Shown here in pieces: positions 21,338-30,711 of a stretch of 40,765 nucleotides of DNA. Numbering within the stretch: the first letter of the stretch is position 1; each line of letters begins with the position of its first letter. The notes under the pieces are model-generated. The model was not told where the DNA came from, did no database searches, and saw only the letters and a program-made list of their open reading frames with translations. Made by a program: the position numbers and the translations under genes. Source of the DNA: Dipetalonema caudispina (lineage: Eukaryota; Nematoda; Chromadorea; Rhabditida; Onchocercidae); the NCBI GenBank assembly GCA_013365325.1, contig JABVXV010000448.1, positions 1 through 40,765 of the forward strand, read 5' to 3'.

Positions 21338-24205
21338 TCAGCAACTAATTCTTGGTAGCATGCTTTGAAGATGAATTTTCGGATAGGGTGCAAATAAACT
21401 CAATTCGTAGTTGGCAGTTTGCTGCGAATCAGCTCCATGTACCAAATTACGTGAGTCAGAAAGTGCAAAACGAGCTCGTAATGATAAACAATGCTGCGAC
21501 TGCAATGTTCGCAACATCTTTGACGGTCCCATCAATTCACGCCATCGTTCAACTGCACTACCCGTCGCGCATCCAAGCTTCATCACTATTACTGGTCCAC
21601 TGAATTCATGACATTTCAGGTCAAAATGGCTGCCAAATCAAACTACTCATTAGTTAATCTGCTAATGACTCTACTACTTACACCGAAAAAGTTTTAACAC
21701 AACTAAAATGGCGATAGAATCTTTTTTGGTATGCTTAAACTACATCTTCCCACGATATTACTTATCGATGATACAGACTTCAAATCGGACTCGATAGTCA
21801 TAAATTTATGAACAGAAATAAAACTCATAAAGCATTTTAAAACGTGCTATAATTTTGTCTAAATGACATATGTGTTGATAAAGCTTCAGTTTTTTCGTTG
21901 TAATATAACTTTGTCACGTCTTAATTGTACTGCGCAAATTGGTATCGCCAAAATCATTGTGTAAATTACATACTTGTTACTGTTCAAACAAAAGTCTTTC
22001 TTCATACTCTTTTCTCTTCTCTATTTACCAGCCTCAACTTTTAACACTCTTCTAATTTTAATTACTCACCTTATGACATGCTGAATGAGTCGTCTGTAGA
22101 AAAATTTTTCTGCAAAACAAATCGATTATAACCCACATAAAAGGAAAAAACTACTCCTAAGGTAAAATGTAGAAGAAAAGTTTGTTTTTTGTTATAATTA
22201 AATGGAAACGGCATTAATTTTGAATGAAGGTTATAATAGTTAATATTTGAAGATTATTGCTCGCGTAATATGAATAGATTCAACTTAATTAAATTTTCCA
22301 TTTAACTTAAGGAATGTTTAGCTCTTATTCTATACTATGTATCCCATCCATTGCTACAATTAAACTTACTTCTAATGTTTCGAGATGCACCATGAAGCTT
22401 AAAATTTCACACTGTAGAAATAAAAAGTGCGAAAAATCAAGAAGTACCAACCGAGGTCAGGATAGAGTACGAATCATGGCAAAAGAAAGCTGTTGTGAAG
22501 CTAATCAAAGATTGAGGTCTTAGGCTAGAATTAACGTAATAAGCACTAGAACATAAAACGTTCGAATATAATGGAAAACAACAATAATAGTGACAATTAA
22601 AGTAGATGTACTGGAAATGAAATTTCTTAAATGAAGAAATCATTCCTTGTGGATTTTCAAATCAGTTCAGCTAACTCCAGTAAAACTAAAAAAAAAAAAA
22701 AAAAAAGTGATATAGAACAAAAGTAGACGATTACAGAACAAGCAAAATGCACTTTTGCAAAGGGCATGTTATTGATAGCAAGTAAAACCAATTACTTTCT
22801 CAGAAAGCATCGATGCTAGCAATCAATGACCAATCAAGTTTTAAATAATTACTTTTATTATATATATATACTTTTCTTTTTGATTTCTTCGTTAGTTAAT
22901 CAATCAAAGCCAGCCAATTAGTTTTTTACTGAATGCCAAGAAATACTTAATCTCTCTGGCATTCAGTAAAAAACTGATTGGCTGGCTTGATTGATAATCT
23001 TCGTGATAAACTAACGAAGAATCATCCTAAAGACGAAAAGTGAGGTCCGAAAGTTTTGAGATTACAAAGATGTTGTTAAGACTGAGAAAATACGAGACGG
23101 TGAAAATATTACTGCATGCAAATAATGCAATAATTTTCAAAGTATTAGAAAACAAAGCTGTGAACAGCAAAAGTGCAGCAGTCTTATATCTGCCATAATT
23201 TCAGCTTCATAACTCAATTTTCAGAATTTTAACATTATTAGTTATTAACCACAACAATAATTATTAACAATTCCAAAACGTAGAATCATATCTGGCCAGA
23301 ATAACACAGTTTAATCCTCCGATATCTATTTACTCGATCCCATAATAATTCTTCTATAATCTAAATTTTCTTTTATGAAGTGCAACTAAATAATCGGAAT
23401 CCACTTAATTAATTATTAGTATTTAATTATTTCAATGTCCTTCTCCACAGCTCTTCGTTTAAATGCACTGCTGTTTGCTAGAGAGTAGAAATATCTTACT
23501 CATAATATAATCATCAACGATCACAAAACAACTTACTTTCATGTACTGAATATAATTTTTCAGCAATGTCTCTATTCATACATATCCTTTTTGCTCCTAC
23601 AATTTCCATTTCACTAGCCAAAATTTCATCCCAAATAACCTAGAAAAATATAAAATAAATGAAATACTGCGATAACAGATATTCGAAAATAAATTTACTT
23701 CATTCCCCATTTGTAAAATCTATTTAGAGTGTGCACGTTTATGTATGTGTGTATGTATTCTATGTATGTTTATGTGTGTTTCAATTTCAAAACACAAAAA
23801 ACTTATTTTTTTCTCCTTGCAATCATACGACTGCTGTGACGACAATAGGATCCATTTTCGAAACTTTTATAAAAATTGCAACTTAGGTTGAAATATACCA
23901 AACTTTTATTTAGTAAAAGAATTTCAGTAGTTTTATAGCAAATTTCAATAATCATTCAATAATTTTGCGAATTTTAAGGCGTCGAAATTTAAGAATAAAA
24001 AATGAAACAACTAAATGTGCATCAAAGTCTTTTTCCTTCTCTTAATTTGTTGAAATTAAATAGGTATGAATGCTAATACGAGAAAGAGAAAAGAGTAACT
24101 ACAAATTTAATTACAATAAAGATGAGAAGAGGAAAAAGAAACCTTGGTAATATATGGTATAGCAACAGCTTCTGGCTTTATCATTGCAAAGGTCATTGAA
24201 AGCAT
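21338..24205 (-). CDS. NME6: NME6-type nucleoside diphosphate kinase, 155 aa
   Basis: Nucleoside diphosphate kinase fold, which moves the gamma-phosphate between nucleotides through a phospho-histidine. Minus-strand exons: 24205-24143, 23639-23537, 22109-22070, 21599-21338 (stop TGA 21340-21338). All have AG/GT borders and consistent phases; the coding sum is 465 bases. Landmarks: MIKPEAVAIPY (Lys10), VIWDEILASEMEIVGAKR, KKFFYRRL (Tyr60), WRELMGPSK (Arg89), LRARFALSDSRNLVHGADS with Arg110, Asn120 and the catalytic His123. The WRELMGP and RNxxHGxDS context and the longer spacer between them fit NME6 better than NME1/2. The residue usually Thr94 is Ser95 here. Human NME6 works in mitochondria; this start shows no obvious transit peptide. 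The frame ends soon after the domain, without the C-terminal tail of the human protein. The gene is divergent from the DHHC gene and convergent with Grainyhead. Confidence 0.9.
22370..22411 (-). other. Possible cryptic or poison cassette exon in the NME6-like gene
   Basis: Within intron 2 on the minus strand, the acceptor TTTATTTCTACAG and the donor GTAAGT bracket exactly 42 bases. Spliced after exon 2 it would give ATG-TGA at once, ending the protein after residue 56. The splice sites are as good as those of the real exons, but use is unproven. Confidence 0.25.
22882..23023. repeat. Foldback (inverted-repeat) element in NME6-like intron 2
   Basis: Arms of about 39-42 bases (22897-22938 and 22957-22995) are nearly perfect reverse complements with one base indel and one mismatch, separated by an 18-base loop. 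An outer pair, CTTCGTTAGTT at 22887-22897 and AACTAACGAAG at 23009-23019, extends the symmetry with an unpaired bulge on the right side. The whole unit could be a small foldback transposon (MITE-like) or the source of a hairpin RNA. No coding sequence is present. Confidence 0.85.
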
Positions 24206-25493
24206 CGCTTTTGGATTTTCCTTATTCGTTGAGCTCTAATTTCATCAATCGTTTTTGCTAGTATCGTAGAATAAAACAGAGTGAATCCAATCATTGTATC
24301 AAAATCTTGGCGTATTTTTAGCAACCATTTGACCCAACTACACCTCCTAAAATCTTAATTTGTAATCAAAAAAGTGAAAAATTAAGGGATCGCGGAACCT
24401 CGGGAATAAATACAACCAAAGTCTCCGGATAACGTCCTTGAATAATTTCGCGGTCCGTGAATTATCAACCATCGTGTGGGATGACGGATATTCATAATTA
24501 GAAGGAGCAAGTATTGGAGCGTTCGGTCGTCTTGGATGATTTCCTTAGGTAATTTCTGGTCCCGGTGTGTCACGGTATTTTTCTGTTATTTTTCTAGCTT
24601 AAACATTTTTTGATATTTCTTTATCTCCAAAATAAACTTCGCTATATCGTATCGATAACTGTATGACGTTACATTCATTATGTACCGTATTTGAAATAAT
24701 GCAATATTACAAGTATATCTTCTCCTATTCTTACAATTAACTTAGGAATATTTCTCATTAAATTATATCTGTAATTGGTTATCACAGAATGGTCACCGAC
24801 TTTCTGATCTAATCGATCAGAACAGTGCTGTGCATTGAAATATTTCAATTAAAACTAGCAATACACTATTCGAGTAATAGAAATCCAATGTCATTGAGAA
24901 ATTTATTAGGTTAGTTTCTCCGAATTCTTTCTTTTTTTTTGAAATTTAAAAAAAAAAATGGAATTTATTTTTACAGGTAAAGAATAATGTGTGGTTGTAA
25001 GTGGAATGGGTTTTGTGCTCCTTTGCACTGCTCATTTCATGAAATTGCACTATTTTGAAATTGATTGCAGAAGATACCATCATTGTCAGCTTATGAAGCA
25101 GTACCAGGTGTGCTACTTTTATTATTTATATGTTTATATTTTAAAAATTTCTCAAGATTTGAAGTTCATTCTATATGGTGTTGAAATGAATGGTTTTGTG
25201 GAGAAAATAAATGAGGAAGAAAATGAACTTATATTTTCTTTTTGTGCTGGTTTTTTCCTATTCGTGTCTTATTAATTGTGTAGATCATCAAAGTTTATTA
25301 TCGGTATAACTAGCGAGATACAGTCAAAGTTTCATGTTCATATTATTACCTGTTAGATCATTCTGTTTATTTCACAGAGCTTCTGAATTATCGATGATAT
25401 GAGGGTTGATAGTTTGAAAATGTGCAATAACTGAAGTGAGAATGAGAAAAATGTTACGGTGCAAACAGTTCGATCCTAAATATATTATAAAAA
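24206..25493. other. Divergent intergenic region between NME6-like and DHHC genes
   Basis: Contains the 5' regions of both genes. The frame 24991-25275 (+) has no recognised domain and no clear splicing to the DHHC gene. The main feature is the higher-GC block described separately at 24347-24580. Confidence 0.5.
24347..24544 (-). other. Unrecognised open frame in a higher-GC block
   Basis: About 200 bases are clearly richer in GC than the flanks. On the minus strand one frame is open for 65 codons and includes SNYEYPSSHTMVDNSRT and KLFKDVIRRLWLYLFPRF, which look protein-like (basic-hydrophobic helix). An internal ATG at 24472 would give 41 residues. A second minus-strand frame (24573-24382) and a plus-strand frame are also open, so coding is not certain. 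It could be a small gene upstream of NME6, an untranslated exon, or shared promoter sequence. I do not recognise the product. Confidence 0.25.
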
Positions 25494-28400
25494 ATGACAA
25501 AGCAGGAAAATGCCCGAAGAGGGGCTTTGAATGGATTAGGCTTGGAATGTGAAATAAATGAGCCACCAACGGCTGAGGTTGGGACACGCAAATGGCGGTA
25601 TCATCAAGGGCGGAACCAATTTTGGTGCGATGGTCGCATCATTATGGCACGGCAAAGTTCCATCTTTCTCTTCACTTTAATGGTTATCACTGGAACGATG
25701 GGTTTATTTTTTGTCTTTGAGTTAGTTTTTTAGCTTAAATTTTTGGCATAATTGAGACAGGCAGAAAAAAGAGGATAGGTAGGGGAATAGAAAGGTTTAA
25801 AAAGCTAAAGACATAGGGGCTGAAAATGTTGTTCTACTAATTTACTTTTCCACTATTCCTTAATTTTTTAAACTAATTTTTCCAACTTTAGTACTTTTTT
25901 AGGTGCTGGAAAAGAATAACTGCATTTTGAAATGGTTACTAATAAAGATGTTTTATGTCATGAAATGAAGGCCTAGATTTTGCATATCTCTAATAAGGCC
26001 TAGATTTTGCATATCTAGGTTTCATATCTCTAATAATTATAAGTTATACGAGTGCATTACTGGTCAGCCAGTGACGTAAGAAAAGTAGTAATACATCAGT
26101 TTAGGTGTAATGCAGCTGGGACTATTTCGTTGACTTTGATATAATGATATTGCAGCGCTCCGTATCTATTTTGGAACGTTTCACCGGCTCTTCCAATAGT
26201 TGCGGGAATATTACTGTGCCTTGTACTAGTTAATTTATTCAAGACATCATTTTCTGACCCGGGAATATTACCGAAGGCCACGAATTTGGAAGCTGTTGAG
26301 GTTGACCGACAAAATGTTGCAGGTGATTCTTCTCAAACTTTATAAATGTGATACCCTTCTTTTAATTAATAATAAATGTGGAATTTCAGTGAGTACTGAC
26401 CTTCGAACTTCATTCACTTCATTCTCTTGTCAGTTTGAGATGGTCAGATCACTTACCTCTAATTGGTCAATGTGTTAGATGCCTATTTTTCTTTTGAGCT
26501 CCCCAGCACATTGAAATAATTTTGGATGATGTTGTTTTAATTGTTGGAGAGAGTATCGCCACATTTCCTGTTGTTTCGAAATTTATATTGTGCGAGATAT
26601 ATAAATTTTGCTCGGTTCCTCTAACCTTTCAAGTATTTTTTTGTTTTTCAAATGAAGTTTTGGTTCTGAATTATCAATGATGCGCGATCATAAATATTTT
26701 TTACTCTGCTCGGAAAGCTGTTTCAGAAAGTAGTTATATATCGGAAGCAGTACGAGCACCACCGCGGACCAAAGCAGTACGCATTAATGGTCAACTTATT
26801 AAATTGAAATACTGCTTCACTTGTCGGTTATTTCGTCCACCGCGTTCCTCTCACTGTTCCGTATGCGACAACTGCATCTTAAACTTCGACCATCACTGCT
26901 AGTTTATCACTGAAATTGTTCTTTTGAAGTAAAAAAAACCGGGTTTTCATACTATTTCTTTTTCAAAATATGAAACAAATGTCATAATAGTTGTGAGTTG
27001 AAAGCACTGAAGAGAAAAACCAATTGAATTTCTAAGCGGCGATTGCCTTACCTATTGTTTATTTGGTACTTTTAAAATCTCACATTGGCATTTAAACAGT
27101 CCACTATGACAGTTTCTGGATTTAGGATTTTTATTGTTGAGCAAATAATTCACTTTACAGGTCCATGGGTTGGCAATTGCGTTGGAAAACGAAATTATCG
27201 GCACTTTTATTTTTTTATTGTATCACTCACTATGCTGACGCTATTTATATTTGCATGTGTGTGTCTTCATCTTGTCATTTGTAAGTTTTTGATTTGTATG
27301 TTTTTATCTTGTCATCTCCAAGTTTTCGACAGCTCTGAGATTAATTATCGTCCGAAAGACAATTATTCAGTGATCTTACAATTATTGGAGTAGGAACTGT
27401 AGTAATATTTTGTCGAAATTCCTCTACGTAGCTGTTGATTTGAATCATTCACTAATTGTAATTCTTTCCTCTAAAAATATAGTTAATGCTTTCTGCAAGT
27501 ATATCTTGCTTTCTTTATTCGTGTCATGCCTATCATTTTGAGTATTAGAACAATCATGCTTCATGGTGAAAGACAGGTTTGTGCCTGAATAATTCCAAGT
27601 TACATTCAGTCATGCATGTTTTTAGATTAAAGTATTTCGGAACATTGTGCTGATATATTTTAACGTTCATTGATATTTAGATCAGATTTCATGGGAGAAA
27701 GACATAGATATCTTAAAAATTCTTTTTATGTAAAGCCAGCAAAACGTCATCAAAGGGATTTAGACCTTTCCTGGTCTTAAATGCATGCGTTGATCCGTGA
27801 GTCTGATCGCTGAGCTTCTTATCTGTAACATATGATTTCGTTTGTTAGGCTAAAGTGTTTTGGGACATAGCACTGACATGTTTTAACGCTCATTGATATT
27901 CAAATCAAATTTTATGGTGGAAAACGTAGATATTCTAAATTCAGGTGTTTTGTATAGGGTGGTAAATGTTGCAGTTAAAGCTATTTACTGATTTTTTAAA
28001 AGCTTTTTGTAAATCTTGCCAGAAAAATTTAAATATAAGTCAGTATAACTTCTCTTCACTTGTTTTACAGTTAATAGTTGCGAAAGTGCATATTTTATTT
28101 GTTGCAGTGTCACAAAGGGAGAATGCGTTTCTGGGCGCAGTAAGACAAAGCCCTATATCGCTTATAATTGCTTTAGTATGTTTTTTCTCCATTTGGTCAA
28201 TATTTGGTCTTTCCGGTTTTCACACATATCTGCTGTTAACGAATCAAACAACAAACGAAGATATCAAAGGAACATTTAATTCGAAACGATTACCGCACAT
28301 ACAAAACCCGTATACTACTGGTTCTGTATTTTCCAATTGTTTTCGAACACTTTGTGCTCCGGAACCTCCAAGGTTTCTAGTTTTTTTACTTAATTTTGTT

Positions 28401-28924
28401 GTCACAAACTGAACTTCTTGTCGTAAGATTCAAATCTCTTCATACTCCAAGCCATTCGCATTGTCAAAACTCAAAATCTATAAGGTGTTGAAAGGAAAAC
28501 AGGAGAACGAAGGTGACGTATGCAAGAGATCTATTCACTTCAGAAGGATTAGATTAATTTTAAATTCGCTGAAAATTTTTGAAAGCTGATTGCCATATGA
28601 TGAGAAATTCTGAAACCAAAAGAAAAGCAGAAAAAGCTAATTTTATTAAGAGTTAAAAAAGTCTTAAATGAATCACTTGAATTACATGAACCGTCCGCCT
28701 ACATTTTTTCTTGTTATAATGTTTTAGTGCAGATTATGTTTGATTTACAAAAACATTCTTTCAACAGAATGTTCTGCTTTTCTTCTTTATACAAATGTGT
28801 TCTACTTTTTTTCAGCTTAATTGACCGAAGAGGTATTGTTGAACCTGAACCAACTGTGATAGTGAGAAACTGTGGTGTAACTGATGGTTTAGAACGACAG
28901 TCATACGAAATTGTTTTAGAGTGA
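25494..28924 (+). CDS. DHHC palmitoyltransferase, ZDHHC9/14/18 class, 352 aa
   Basis: Membrane protein S-acyltransferase that attaches palmitate to cysteines, usually at Golgi or ER membranes. Exons: 25494-25720, 26156-26322, 26727-26897, 27161-27280, 28108-28372, 28816-28924; the phases sum to 353 codons. Order of parts: an N-terminal tail with [18 protein letters not shown], membrane segments near residues 57-76 and 86-104, [11 protein letters not shown], then the zinc-binding Cys-rich domain (residues 158-200: [17 protein letters not shown] to [10 protein letters not shown]) with catalytic Cys189 in DHHC. Next are membrane segments near 204-226 and 245-272, the TTNE motif at 276-279 and [12 protein letters not shown]. 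The C-terminus is short and ends soon after [15 protein letters not shown], about 10 residues shorter overall than human ZDHHC9. Intron 3 must begin with GC. The ATG at 25494 was chosen because it opens the frame and sits at the usual distance before the conserved N-terminal block. An AATAAA lies at 29311. Confidence 0.93.
25968..26034. repeat. Short tandem duplication in DHHC intron 1
   Basis: A 27-base unit starting AAGGCCTAGATTTTGCATAT occurs at 25968-25994 and again, truncated, from 25995. A third partial copy (TTTCATATCTCTAAT) ends at about 26034. Confidence 0.85.
26898..26899 (+). other. GC splice donor (GC-AG intron) splitting the DHHC cysteine codon
   Basis: Exon 3 reads to CAT CAC T at 26897 and the next bases are GCTAGT. 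The acceptor TTTACAG ends at 27160 and exon 4 starts GT CCA TGG, which rebuilds Cys-Pro-Trp. No GT donor nearby keeps the frame: the one at 26902 creates a TAG. The intron is therefore best read as GC-AG. If it is retained, the message reads His-His-Cys-stop (TGC TAG). Confidence 0.75.
27624..27940. repeat. Diverged direct repeat in DHHC intron 4
   Basis: About 95 bases beginning TTAGATTAAAGTATTTCGGA near 27622 recur, with many substitutions, beginning TTAGGCTAAAGTGTTTTGGG near 27846. Shared words include TTTTAACG-TCATTGATATT and AGATAT. Similarity appears to be roughly three in four bases by eye. It is an old segmental duplication or two copies of a dispersed repeat. Confidence 0.7.
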
Positions 28925-30711
28925 TTTTCCTTATTTATTGAAGATCTAGTTGAAGAAATATTTCTAAAAAAAGACATAATTATCTGTCTTCCTTTTTTCA
29001 TTCGATCTCCTCTGATTGGAAAGAGGATTTCGGTTGGTTTGGAAGATGCTGATATGCTTCTTTGTTTTTGGTAAACTCAGTAATTTGAGAGTCCAAGTTG
29101 ATGAAACAGGAAACTGAAAGTTAAAAAAAAGGAAAACAAATCGAAACAGTCTGATAAAGAGAAAAAAAAATATTATCTAATACCATATCTCCCATCAGAA
29201 TTTACTGATTATGATCTTGGAACTTACTGGGAATCCATTTTCCAAGGTTTTATCATGACATTTCCCACTCACTTATCATTCACGGTTGTTTGTAGTAACT
29301 GTTTATGCATAATAAACCTTCACCTTCATCTCGCTTCCCATTTAAGAAGTGAGAAAGGAAAGAATTCATTTTCAGGACTTTGCTAATTTATTTTGCTCAT
29401 TTTACAATCACGAAATAAAGACATTCGTTTCAGAAAAGATTCAGTGCGCAATTAACGTTTATGTCTTCTGCGATTATGTATACCGCTGTTTTATCACAAT
29501 CGTTTTTAGTTATGTTTTTGTTGTTTTATTATGAAGTTAAACTCATGGCCAGCTTTGAATTATCTCAAAGCCTAAAATTCGAATGAAATTTTCCTCGGAA
29601 AGAGAGAAGTTTTATATGTTTCCAACTGGTATTTCTTGCATTTTGTTTGTTATACCTTTCACTTCACTACTGGTTTCTTTCGACTTTTTAATGTGAACTG
29701 CTGTATGATCTGTTTTGTTTTTCTTTTTAATATCGGTTTCTGGAATTAATTTTGGACAGATTTGCAGTGCCATTTTAATGTAAAGTCAGTTTCTTTTTTT
29801 CCAAATAAAAATTCTAGTTTTTTATTTATGCATTCCCTTACACAAGCCTAACATTATATCAGGGAAAATATTCCACAAGTTTTACACTAATCAAGGAAAT
29901 ATTCCGATTTGTAAGTTGGCCATTAATACTGCCTAAAAGAGTGAAAAAGTGAAAAGCAAAGAAAATCAGACAATAACTATTTCATCAATCTTTTCACTTT
30001 AAAACTACCTAACAGGATCACTATTCATCTTCACATGCATCCTGAAAATTCACACAAAGACACTCCCTTGATAATCTCACATACGCCTGTTCCACGTAAC
30101 TTACACGTAAGGAATCCGAAAGGTAAATCACAAACGTCATATGTTTGCTATTTGTACTCAAACCTTCGTTATTCATCTCAATGCCTTCTTCTCTAACCAT
30201 AGGATATGTTAATAGATAACTGTTTATACAGAGTTATTGATGATAAATTTTTGAGAAAAAAGCATTGTGTATTAGGAGACAACCAGAGAATGAAAGAGTA
30301 AAGGGTAAAGGTTAAGGGTATAATTTTTTAATTTCCCCTAATTGTTATAATTATTCTGTAATGTAATTATTGGAGGAAGAAGTAAATCTCTTTCTTTTTT
30401 ACTCTCTCTCTTTTTGTTTTCAAATTCTGCAAAAGAGTTATTAAATTTCCACTTGATAGGAATTGTTAATTTTACATCAGAAACTATCCAGATGATTTAG
30501 TCAATTAAATTCTAGAAAATATATTTGAATTGTAATATATCGAATAGTTAAGTTGAATTTCAGTAAGAAAAATATCCTTGAATTACAAGATTTGACTTGA
30601 AGTTTATTAATTTTTTAAAAAGTTCATCATTGTTTGTCGTTCTATTTAATAATCCCAAAAATTGGTTAACTGATATAGATTGGTAAATTTAAAATATTTT
30701 TCAAGGAAATA
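28925..30711. other. Intergenic region between DHHC and TIM44 genes
   Basis: Contains the likely 3' untranslated region of the DHHC gene with an AATAAA at 29311-29316. Short open frames (for example 29349-29534) have no recognisable domain. I see no repeat of note and no further gene. Confidence 0.55.
30699..30711 (+). promoter_or_regulatory. Candidate spliced-leader acceptor upstream of TIM44 ATG
   Basis: ATTTTTCAAG ends at 30705, six bases before the ATG at 30712. Short distances of this kind are typical of nematode trans-spliced messages. The AAG-type acceptor resembles the one used at TIM44 exon 2. This supports the chosen start but is not proof of trans-splicing. Confidence 0.45.

Noticed and set aside
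21352..21611. Two plus-strand frames of 66-83 codons
   Set aside because: They are shadows of the last exon of the minus-strand NME6-like gene, whose frame carries the NDP kinase active-site motif.
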